A stretch of 64,000 bases of DNA from Bacteroidota bacterium. Its GTDB lineage: Bacteria; Bacteroidota; Bacteroidia; J057; JADKCL01. The notes beneath the pieces are model-generated. The model had not been told where the DNA came from. It did no database searches and was given only the letters and a program-made list of their open reading frames with translations. The stretch is from positions 1 through 64,000 of the forward strand of contig JADKCL010000003.1 in assembly GCA_016718825.1 (NCBI GenBank), read 5' to 3'. The position numbers and the translations under genes were made by a program. Within the stretch, counting starts at the first letter, position 1. Every line of letters starts with the position of its first letter. Below, in pieces: positions 35,365-43,394 of the stretch.

Positions 35365-35766
35365 TCAGAGCAATTCTGCCTTGGAATTCGCCTGTGAAGA
35401 ACTTGATCTTGTCCCAGTTCCAAGTTGAAACAAAAATCCCCATTCGGAGACATTTCCATTTGCATGTTCTATGCGGATAACTCCGCGATCCAATTCCGCA
35501 GTAGGACTCACCAATCCGCCTCCGGCCCATTGGTTGCCTGACGAAGGACTCATCGGGACAATCGTTTGGCCGCACATGCGGCATTGAGGCGTAAAGGTCA
35601 CATCCAAGTCTTGGATTTGCTGCGCACCCGGACCTGCAAGGATCACATCCACTTCGATTTGGTCACCGTTGGTACTGAGGTGGATGAATACGTTTTGCAA
35701 TTGGTTCTGGCCAATGGCAGTTCCGAAAAGCAGGAGGAGCGTGAAAAAAGCAATGATATTTTTCAT
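35365..35766 (-). CDS. Small secreted protein, copy 1 of a tandem duplication
   Basis: 133 residues, near-identical to the 34891-35292 protein (offset 474 bases). Signal peptide MKNIIAFFTLLLLFGTAIGQ, then a beta-rich domain with the same CRMC motif. About 121 bases upstream of its ATG lies the 21-bp tandem repeat proposed as a LytTR operator, at the same distance as in the LamG gene unit, so it should be controlled by the adjacent two-component system. High identity between the copies points to recent duplication or gene conversion. Confidence 0.78.
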   Translation of the reverse strand: MKNIIAFFTLLLLFGTAIGQNQLQNVFIHLSTNGDQIEVDVILAGPGAQQIQDLDVTFTPQCRMCGQTIVPMSPSSGNQWAGGGLVSPTAELDRGVIRIEHANGNVSEWGFLFQLGTGTRSSSSQANSKAELL

Positions 35767-35886
35767 ACGAATAAGATTAATGGTTCAAAAACTGGCCGAA
35801 TTTTGTCCAGAATGCGCATTCGCACGCCATTCAGCCTCGGTCATATACAAAAGTGCGCTTGGGCTTGCAGTCTACAGCGAACCATC

Positions 35887-35928
35887 TAACCAACCGTGCC
35901 TTTGAACTAACCAACCGTGGCTTTCGGC
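35887..35928 (-). promoter_or_regulatory. Two 21-bp direct repeats, probable LytTR operator
   Basis: taaccaaccgtgcctttgaac is followed at once by taaccaaccgtggctttcggc. The 21-base period equals two helical turns, the geometry of LytTR-family sites. It lies about 121 bases upstream of the duplicated secreted genes. Confidence 0.65.
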
Positions 35929-36076
35929 TAATGAATCTATTGGCGATTGTGGGACCATCGTTCCTTTTTGTCTTGATCTGCTACTTTTGGCTTGGAGAAT
36001 GCGAAAAAACGGAGGGTGGACAATGGGATTTCCATTTTCCACCCTCCGAATTCAATGATCGGATTTCATTCCAACT

Positions 36077-37533
36077 TCATAGCTTGCTGAACTTGACTGT
36101 TTGGCCCGTAGCCATGTCACGCACGAAATAAATTCCGGTTCAAAGCTGTTCACGTCCAAAGCCAGATTATTTTCAATCTCCAAGCGTGTCAATTCTTGGC
36201 CGAGCATGTTCAGCACCACGATGGTGGAAGGATGCATTACCTGAATTTGAAGCATGGAACCCGCAGGGTTGGGGTAAATGTTGAGACCAGTGCGATCGAT
36301 CGTTTCCGCAAAGCCTGTGACTGGAGCAAAGGTAAAAACCCTTGTATGGCCAGCACTCAGTGCAGCACCGTTGTTCTCGGGCGCTCCAACGGCCATGGTA
36401 TTGGCATCGGGCATGCTGACGGAAGTGCCACAAAAATCCCCGGTTGCTTCTCCTGTAATGTCTACGCCATCTTGAATCCAGCTACTGCCATTCCACCTGA
36501 AAACTTGCACTTGGCCCGATTCACTGGAATAATAGGGAGCTCCGACTGCGATGGTATTGGCATCGGGCATACTGATCGATGAGCCTAGGCCGTTGCTTGA
36601 TGCGTCGCCATCGATGTCGATCCCTCTTTGCAACCATGTACTGCCATTCCAATCATAAATGCGCACATGACCAGCATCAACCCCATTGGTGTTATCATTT
36701 TGGGGCCCGCCAATTGCCACCGTGTTTGAATCGGGCATGCTTACAGCATTTCCAAAATAGTCATAGGCAACTTCACCATCAATGTCGGACCCTTTTTGAA
36801 TCCAACCGCTACCATTCCATTTGAAGATGCGTGCGTGACCTGCAGTTCCGTTCGTGCCTTGATTCGCCAATGCACCGATGGCAAGGGTATTGGCATCAGG
36901 CATACTCACGGCGCATCCGGCTTGGTCACTTTGTCCTTCACCCCAAATCGCATCCCCACGTAACAGCCAGGCGGTACCATTCCAGGTATAAACATACACC
37001 TTGCCTATTCCATTGTGAAAAGGTGCACCAACAGCTACGGTATTGGCATCAGGCATTGAGACAGATGTTCCGAATTTGTCAGTTGTGATGGCGCCCGCGA
37101 TGTCAACTCCCTTTTGCGCCCACGCGCTGCCGTTCCATGAAAAAATCCTTACCTGTCCTGAATTTGAGCCATTTTCATCACTATTGGGTGCCCCGATTGC
37201 GATCGTATTGGAGTCTGGCATACTTAAAGCATAGCCAGAAATGTCCCCCATCGCTTCGCCGTTTATGTCTGTACCTTTTTGTACCCATGCGTTTCCGTTC
37301 CAATGGTGTATTCTCACATATCCGGCATCAGGGAGGTTTGCATCACTGTAAGGAGCACCAAACGCCAACGTATTTGCATCAGGCATGCTTACCGCGTAAC
37401 CTGCAAAGTCATTTTCGGAATCTCCCTCTAGGTCCGTGCCTTTTTGGATTTGGGCGAATGCAAAGTTGCTGATTCCAATCATCGAAGCCGATGCGAGCAA
37501 TAAAACCTTAATTTTCTTCATCTTCTGATTCAA
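36077..37533 (-). CDS. T9SS-exported FG-GAP-like repeat protein, sorting domain frameshifted
   Basis: Signal peptide near MKKIKVLLLASASMIGISNF. Seven to eight ~55-residue repeats follow with the pattern GDxFGxxVSMPDANTxAVGA ... GHVRIYxWNGSxWxQKG, an FG-GAP/propeller-like array. The sorting domain starts at LNIYPNPAGSMLQI. Near 36135-36138 one base is missing. The written frame runs on to 36052 with a junk tail, while restoring the base gives GIYFVRDMATGQTVKFSKL and a TGA at 36077-36079. Repaired length is about 485 residues. It follows the LamG gene by 29 bases in the same unit. The two CTDs share KFSK-type ends. Confidence 0.83.
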
Positions 37534-37562
37534 TTTACCAAGTCCAATAAAGGTTTCAAGGC

Positions 37563-38534
37563 TTATTGCTTGCTGAACTTGACAGTTTTTCCAGTGGTCA
37601 CGTCGCGCACAAAGTAGATTCCAGCGTCCAAACCCGAGACATCCACGGATGCTTCATTTTCAACATTCAATCGCTTCAATTCTTGGCCGAGCATGTTGAG
37701 GAGCACGATCGTTGAAGGTTGAGCGACATGGATTTGAAGCGTAGAACCGGCTGGGTTGGGATAAATGCCAAGGCTACTGAGGTTTTCATTGTTCTCTGCC
37801 ATACCGACGGCCACAGGGTTGGCTTCATTGTACAGGGAGTCAATCTCTGACCCCGAAAGTTTGCGCCTGTAAACGCGCACGTCATCGATGGAGCCCCAGA
37901 AAAAGGCGTTGTTGCTTTCGGAGAGATAACCCAAGACAAAGGGACGACCGACGATGTTGAAGTTGCCACCGAAATCCGTGGTATCATGAGAGACGTATTG
38001 TCCATCGACATAGATGATCGTGCTATCGAGATGACCATGGACAACCACGACATGCTTCCAGCTTCCACTGATGTCGCCGCCAGAAATGGCCCTGCTATTG
38101 CTGAAACTGCAACGCTCATAGGACCAAAGGTTCTTGCTCGCGCCCCCAAACAGGGGATCGGCCAGGACGGCAAGATAGTATTGATTGTAGTTCCCGTTGC
38201 CGCCATCTCTTTTGCTGAAAATAGCGCCAAACTGCGTAGAAGTATAATGGACCCACACTGATACGGCGAAGTCACCAGTGCCCATTTGAAACTCGGATGA
38301 ATCGCCAAAGTCGATGTGATCGTCCATCCCATCAAAGCTATAGGCCATGTCACTGTTTCCAAAACGGTCGGTAGCGATCGTGGCACCCGTTACCGTTCCG
38401 TCGTTGGTCCCAACCTCGTCATTGGCATCGCCAGAATTGAAGTAGTATTTGGCCACCAATCCAGAATCGATCTGCGCTTGGGCTCCAAGGCTGATTCCAA
38501 CGAAAGCTAAAAAAATGAGTAGTATTTTTTTCAT
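37563..38534 (-). CDS. LamG-domain protein with T9SS sorting signal
   Basis: 323 residues, intact. Signal peptide MKKILLIFLAFVGISLGAQA. Residues 25-235 form a concanavalin-like LamG fold: VAKYYFNSGDANDEVGTNDG, YSFDGMDDHIDFGDSSEFQM, WKHVVVVHGHLDSTIIYVDG and WGSIDDVRVYRRKLSGSEID. The C-terminus is a type A sorting domain (LGIYPNPAGSTLQI ... AGIYFVRDVTTGKTVKFSKQ). It is a likely surface carbohydrate- or protein-binding adhesin. It leads a unit with the FG-GAP-like gene. The 21-bp repeats lie about 123 bases upstream, and the LytTR regulator is transcribed divergently. Confidence 0.92.
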   Translation of the reverse strand: MKKILLIFLAFVGISLGAQAQIDSGLVAKYYFNSGDANDEVGTNDGTVTGATIATDRFGNSDMAYSFDGMDDHIDFGDSSEFQMGTGDFAVSVWVHYTSTQFGAIFSKRDGGNGNYNQYYLAVLADPLFGGASKNLWSYERCSFSNSRAISGGDISGSWKHVVVVHGHLDSTIIYVDGQYVSHDTTDFGGNFNIVGRPFVLGYLSESNNAFFWGSIDDVRVYRRKLSGSEIDSLYNEANPVAVGMAENNENLSSLGIYPNPAGSTLQIHVAQPSTIVLLNMLGQELKRLNVENEASVDVSGLDAGIYFVRDVTTGKTVKFSKQ

Positions 38535-38656
38535 AATAATAACAGTGAATGATTCAAAAATTGACCGCGACTTGGCTCAGAATCTGCGTGAGCGTCTCCT
38601 TAAGCCAAACTCGTGGACAAAGATTAACCTTAGCGAATCCTCCACCTATGCTCATC

Positions 38657-38698
38657 TAACCAAACGTGCGTTTCAATTAACCAACCGTGGATTTCGGC
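38657..38698 (-). promoter_or_regulatory. Two 21-bp direct repeats, probable LytTR operator
   Basis: taaccaaacgtgcgtttcaat is followed by taaccaaccgtggatttcggc, the same motif, order and orientation as at 35887. It lies about 123 bases upstream of the LamG gene. Confidence 0.68.
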
Positions 38699-38730
38699 AA
38701 AGGAACGATGGTGATACCCACCCTTTGCGG

Positions 38731-38772
38731 TTGATGGCTACCGCTCGTTAACTCAAAGCCACCATTCGTTAA
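38731..38772 (+). promoter_or_regulatory. Inverted pair of the 21-bp motif before the LytTR gene
   Basis: Read on the minus strand, ttaacgaatggtggctttgag and ttaacgagcggtagccatcaa match the operator motif (ttaac.a..g/cgtgg.ttt) with 21-base spacing. It faces the LytTR regulator gene, whose ATG is 56 bases away, suggesting autoregulation. Confidence 0.58.
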
Positions 38773-38827
38773 TTCATGTTTGGAGGAACGGCCCACGATG
38801 TCTTATCATTGTGCATCAGGAGAAAAC

Positions 38828-39592
38828 ATGACATTTAAGGCGGTTATCATTGAGGATGAAGAAAATTCAGCGGCAGCTTTGGCGATGCTTTTGCAAGTTG
38901 GCTGTCCTGAAGTACAGGTGATGGAATCCTGTCGCTCCATTCCGCAAGGCGTTTTGGCGATTCACAAATTCAAGCCTGACATCGTTTTTTTGGACATTGA
39001 AATGCCCGTTTACAGCGGATTTGATTTGTTCAAGTTCATTCCCGAACCGGAATTCAGCGTCGTTTTCACCACTGCCTACAGCCAATATGCAATCAAAGCA
39101 TTTGAGGTCAGCGCCGTGGATTACCTGCTGAAGCCGATCGAGGCTGATGCGCTTGTGGCAGCAGTCAAAAAGGCCAGCATCAAGCAGGAAAAGGAGCTGA
39201 TCATCAAAAAGATGTCGGCCGTACGGGAAAATGTCGAATCTGAGAAGCTCAAAAAAATTGCCTTGCCGATTTCGGACGGTTTGGCATTCGTGGAGATCGA
39301 AACCATTGAGTACTTTGAAGCGGAAGGCGTTTATACCCGCATTTTCTTCAAAGACAAATCCCAAATCTTCATCAGCAAAAACATCAAGGTCTTTGAAGAT
39401 ATCCTTTGCAAACACGACCATTTTCTCCGGATCCATCGTTCGCATTTGGTGAATTCCGATTTCATTTTGAACTACCATCGCGGCGAAGGTCTGGTAAATA
39501 TGGCTTCCGGTGCTACCTTGCGCATTGCGAGAGACAAAAAGCAATGGTTTGAAGATACAGTCAAAACAATTCGATTGGGCAATGGCAGCTAA
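38828..39592 (+). CDS. LytTR-family response regulator
   Basis: Start taken at MTFKAVIIEDEENSAAALAM (38828), because the receiver domain begins there; an ATG at 38780 adds 16 unlike residues. 254 residues. The receiver has acidic EDEE, phospho-Asp near 55 in DIVFLDIEMPVYSGF, Thr/Ala in VVFTTAYSQYA and Lys in YLLKPIEAD. The LytTR DNA-binding domain (about 148-250) shows IETIEYFEAEGVYTRIFFKD and FLRIHRSHLVNSDFILNYHR. It is paired with the LytS-like kinase 36 bases downstream. Three 21-bp-repeat sites nearby are its likely targets. Confidence 0.93.
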   Translation: MTFKAVIIEDEENSAAALAMLLQVGCPEVQVMESCRSIPQGVLAIHKFKPDIVFLDIEMPVYSGFDLFKFIPEPEFSVVFTTAYSQYAIKAFEVSAVDYLLKPIEADALVAAVKKASIKQEKELIIKKMSAVRENVESEKLKKIALPISDGLAFVEIETIEYFEAEGVYTRIFFKDKSQIFISKNIKVFEDILCKHDHFLRIHRSHLVNSDFILNYHRGEGLVNMASGATLRIARDKKQWFEDTVKTIRLGNGS

Positions 39593-39628
39593 ACGCCGCG
39601 TAATAGGAAGCTGGATTGGGGCCCACAA

Positions 39629-42505
39629 ATGAAAAAATGGGTCTTGATCGGGCCACTGTTGCTACTGTCCACGTTGCGGTTGACAGCCCAAGACCCTCAA
39701 TACTTTAACTATGGCATTGGCGAGGGCCTGCCCAGCAACCAAATCTACGAACTGGAAACAAGCCGCGACGGCCACTTGTGGTTGGGAACTGATCGCGGGT
39801 TGGTCAGGTTTGACGGCACCCATTTTGCACAACTTCGGGCACCCCGCAACGAGGAAACAGGGATCACACAACTGTTTGAACACGAAAAAACAGGCATGTA
39901 TTGCCGCACGTTTGACGGACGCCTGTTCCTTGCACGCGGTGACAGCCTGCTTCCACTCCCTGTTTTCTCTGGATTGGTGGATTATCGCATCCTCGGCGAC
40001 CGACTGTATTATCTGACCGCGTCCAAAATGGTGGAAGCAGACCTTTTGGGTCGCAATCCAAAAGTTCTTTTGGAAGCCGATCGGCGCCATCAATTGCTTT
40101 ACATTTTGAATGATTCCGTCGTGATGAGCAATTACGCCGTCTTTCAGGTCAAAACAGGGGCCCAAACCGCGTTACCGCCAGGAAATTGGATGCGCTATTC
40201 GGTTGCAGGAGCAGTTTGGCTTTCCCGAATTGGAGATTCACAACCCTTTCAGGTGGATAAAAACCTGCAACTCCAGCAATTTCCAGTCATGCCACCGCAT
40301 TTTCGCACCAATTGCCAGATTACCAAGGTTCTGCCCACCAACCAAGGCTACTACTTCGGATCCTTTTGCGGCGTTTTCACACCTAAAAATACAGCACCCT
40401 TCTTTTCCAAACATGTCGTGACGGACATAGAAATCGACATTGAGGGCAACTATTGGTTTTCGACGCTTGGGGATGGCTTGATGTTGGTCCCGCAGATTGA
40501 AGTTTTGGAATATCGACGCGGAGCTGGCGTTTTTCAAACGAGGCCAGACAAAATCGTAACCGATTCGCAAGGGAATGCCTATATCTGGGGCGTCGGAACG
40601 ATTTACCGGATTCGAGCAGGCCAACAGCAGATGGAACGGCTACACGAGCTTCCGACAAAAAAGGAATGTCAAGTCGCTTGGCTCAATGAAGCAGAAAATA
40701 CCATCTATTTCGAGAGTGGCGGCTTCTACGAATGGAATTTGGACCATGCCGAGCGCGCTCCGCGCCGCATTGGCGACATGAACATCAAATCGATCGCAGC
40801 AACGCCCGCCGGTTTTCTCACACGTACGTGGAAATTTTTTACGATCCTTCGAAATCAAGAAAATCTTCCATTGCCAAATCATTGGTTTTCAAACTATTTA
40901 GGGGCAGAAATTGCGCGACAGGGTGCCTATACCACAAATGTCATTGCGGGTCCAAATTTGCCGAACGAAGGGGCACAAGTTTGCACCTACGATGCCGTGG
41001 GTGATCGAGTTCTCTTGGGTTATTTGAAGCAAAGTTTCCTCCTTTCGCAAACTGGCGTCGAGAATGTGGAATTGGACGGGCAACCCCTTCGTCTGACGGC
41101 AGTTACGGCACATGAAGGCAGCATCTACATGGCCGCAAAACACGAAGGAATTGTGCAATTAAGACCCGACAAAGTCGTGATCCGCCTCCTTGACCCGGCC
41201 TATTTCGACCACCATCGTGTGATTCAGATGCGCATTCACGCGGGCAGTCTTTGGCTCTTACTCGCGGATCGTCTCATTTCCATTCGCTTGGATGGTGAGC
41301 ATCTCACACGGCCGATTCATACCCATGCAACTGGCAACTACGAATACCGAGACTTGAATTTTGCCGCTCAGACGATTTGGATTGCCACAAATCAAGGCCT
41401 CCTCAACATCCCTCTTGCATTGAATGTCATCGACACCATCGCCCCTAGGTTGCAAGGTGTTCAGATTCTGAATGGGACCACGGAAGTGGACACGCGATCC
41501 CCATCCGAATTTGATCATCGCGACAATGCATTCATTGTCAAACTACAAGGCATCCATTTCAAAAGTCGCGGAAAGTATTGGTTCAAGGTCCAACTCGCGG
41601 ATTATGAGAAAGAAGCGCAAACGGTTTTTCCGCAAAACCCCGTTTTGCAATACAAGGGACTACCACCGGGCACCTACACGTTGCATATTTACGCGCAAAA
41701 TTTTGACGGATTTCGAAGTCCAACTTTTGAATACGCTTTCACGATTCTCGCTCCTTTCTGGCAAAAAGCTTGGTTTTACCTGCTGTTGGTGTTTTTTGCA
41801 GGATTTTGCGCGTTTGGGGTCGCAAAATTGTATGCCCGTTACCTGAGACGGCGGAACCTGATGCAAATGCAGTTGGTGGAGTCCAAGCTCACCTCTTTGA
41901 AGGCGCAGATGAATCCGCATTTTATCTTCAATGCGCTCGGGTCGATCCAATTTCTCGTTTTGAAGGGCGAAATTCTCCATGCCAATACCTATCTCGGCAA
42001 GTTTAGCAGGCTGATGCGAATGGTGCTTGAAATGAGCGAATTAAAAGCAATCACGCTCAATGAGGAAATCCAAAGCTTGACTTTGTACCTCGAACTTGAA
42101 AAACTACGCATGGGCGAACGTTTCTTGTATAAGATCCAAATCGAGTCAGGTATCCAGCTGGATTCCATCAAACTGCCACCTTCCTTAATTCAGCCCTACG
42201 TCGAAAATGCCATTCGTCACGGATTGCTCCACAAAGAGGGTGAAAAGACACTCCAAATCAACTTCAGCTTCGACAAGAACATCGACACATTGATTTGTTC
42301 CATTGACGACAACGGAATTGGCAGAGCGGCCTCAAGCAAACTGAGGGAAGGGTCGCATAGATCATTTTCATCGCAGGCCGGCACCAACAGGCTCAATCTC
42401 TACAATCGCCTTTATCCTGGGTACTTCAACATCAAATTTCACGACAAAGCAGCGGATGCAGGAACAAAGGTCGAGATTACGCTGCCGATGCATTTTGAGG
42501 GTTAG
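39629..42505 (+). CDS. Propeller-type LytS-like sensor histidine kinase
   Basis: 958 residues. Signal peptide (MKKWVLIGPLLLLSTLRLTA), then a periplasmic beta-propeller sensor (NQIYELETSRDGHLWLGTDR, GNYWFSTLGDGLML, AQTIWIATNQGLLNI), a Y_Y_Y domain (KYWFKVQLADYEKEA ... LPPGTYTLHIYAQNFDG), one membrane helix near 711-730 and a His_kinase domain. The H-box is LKAQMNPHFIFNALGSIQFL (His near 763); the ATPase part has PSLIQPYVENAIRHGL and DDNGIGR. It should phosphorylate the LytTR regulator encoded just upstream. The tRNA-Gly gene lies beyond its stop (TAG). Confidence 0.93.
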   Translation: MKKWVLIGPLLLLSTLRLTAQDPQYFNYGIGEGLPSNQIYELETSRDGHLWLGTDRGLVRFDGTHFAQLRAPRNEETGITQLFEHEKTGMYCRTFDGRLFLARGDSLLPLPVFSGLVDYRILGDRLYYLTASKMVEADLLGRNPKVLLEADRRHQLLYILNDSVVMSNYAVFQVKTGAQTALPPGNWMRYSVAGAVWLSRIGDSQPFQVDKNLQLQQFPVMPPHFRTNCQITKVLPTNQGYYFGSFCGVFTPKNTAPFFSKHVVTDIEIDIEGNYWFSTLGDGLMLVPQIEVLEYRRGAGVFQTRPDKIVTDSQGNAYIWGVGTIYRIRAGQQQMERLHELPTKKECQVAWLNEAENTIYFESGGFYEWNLDHAERAPRRIGDMNIKSIAATPAGFLTRTWKFFTILRNQENLPLPNHWFSNYLGAEIARQGAYTTNVIAGPNLPNEGAQVCTYDAVGDRVLLGYLKQSFLLSQTGVENVELDGQPLRLTAVTAHEGSIYMAAKHEGIVQLRPDKVVIRLLDPAYFDHHRVIQMRIHAGSLWLLLADRLISIRLDGEHLTRPIHTHATGNYEYRDLNFAAQTIWIATNQGLLNIPLALNVIDTIAPRLQGVQILNGTTEVDTRSPSEFDHRDNAFIVKLQGIHFKSRGKYWFKVQLADYEKEAQTVFPQNPVLQYKGLPPGTYTLHIYAQNFDGFRSPTFEYAFTILAPFWQKAWFYLLLVFFAGFCAFGVAKLYARYLRRRNLMQMQLVESKLTSLKAQMNPHFIFNALGSIQFLVLKGEILHANTYLGKFSRLMRMVLEMSELKAITLNEEIQSLTLYLELEKLRMGERFLYKIQIESGIQLDSIKLPPSLIQPYVENAIRHGLLHKEGEKTLQINFSFDKNIDTLICSIDDNGIGRAASSKLREGSHRSFSSQAGTNRLNLYNRLYPGYFNIKFHDKAADAGTKVEITLPMHFEG

Positions 42506-42551
42506 CCCTGCAAATGTGGTCGGAAACGATGTATGGACTTGATGAAAGGAA

Positions 42552-42663
<112 letters not shown>

Positions 42664-43011
42664 AATGGGACACAAAGATAACGGGGTCTTTTGGAATGTC
42701 AAGCACCCAACGGCAAAAATTTCAATGTTTTTTCGAATAAATGCCCAAATGCGCTGTAAATGAGGCAGTTTTTTTCACTTCACGGCCCCGGCCTTTAACT
42801 GCAAAGACGCAAAGGGCGCAAAGATCCGAGAGGCAAAGGACAATTTCGCTTCGAGTCTTCGTGGCTTCATGGGGAGATTTTCCACCTTTCGCTTCAGCAG
42901 AGCCTCCACGCGCGGCATCACGTCGATGTCGGCGCCAAGGAAATCCGTTGAAAATCATCCTTGGAATTTTGCCGGTTTCGCCGTATCTTTTCCTTACGAA
43001 GAGACACTTTC
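42664..43011. other. Intergenic region with degenerate repeat words
   Basis: 348 bases without a gene. The stretch gcaaagacgcaaagggcgca (42802-42822) and ttcgtggcttcatgggg (42859-42875) resemble a dispersed intergenic repeat seen in many environmental Bacteroidota. No fold or frame is supported. Confidence 0.45.
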
Positions 43012-43266
43012 ATGAAATCGATTTTCAGAATCCTATTGCTCTTATTGCTTGCGTACGTTGCTGTCGGATGTACGCAAGTTTGCTCCACTTGCCGCACCGA
43101 ATATGGACAATATGACGGCGACAGCCTCAATACAGTCTATGAACATGAAAACTGTGGCAGCGCCTCCGCGATTTCCAATTGGGAGGAACAAGAACGGCAG
43201 GACCTGCTCCACTACAAAAAGGTCAGTGGCGTCCCCTTCTCAGAATGCGTTTGTTGGAGACATTGA
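43012..43266 (+). CDS. Small cysteine-rich lipoprotein
   Basis: Start at ATG 43012 (MKSIFRILLLLLLAYVAVGC), lipidated Cys at 20, 84 residues in all. The mature part has CSTCRTEYGQYDG, ENCGSASAISNWEEQERQD and FSECVCWRH, that is two CxxC/CxC-type pairs plus one Cys, suggesting disulphides or metal binding. No family is recognised. It stands alone, convergent with mutS. Confidence 0.72.
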   Translation: MKSIFRILLLLLLAYVAVGCTQVCSTCRTEYGQYDGDSLNTVYEHENCGSASAISNWEEQERQDLLHYKKVSGVPFSECVCWRH

Positions 43267-43394
43267 TCCGTGTGAATTAGCTCCGCCACTCATCGCGATT
43301 CACTTCCCATTCGCCCTATTCAGCGCCTATGGCCAGTCGACAATTCACAATCGTCGACTCCACTTTTCACTTTTCACTTTTCACTCTCCACTTT

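Noticed and set aside
42741..43115. 124-codon plus-strand frame behind tRNA-Gly
   Set aside because: It crosses degenerate intergenic repeat words and overlaps the better-supported lipoprotein start at 43012.
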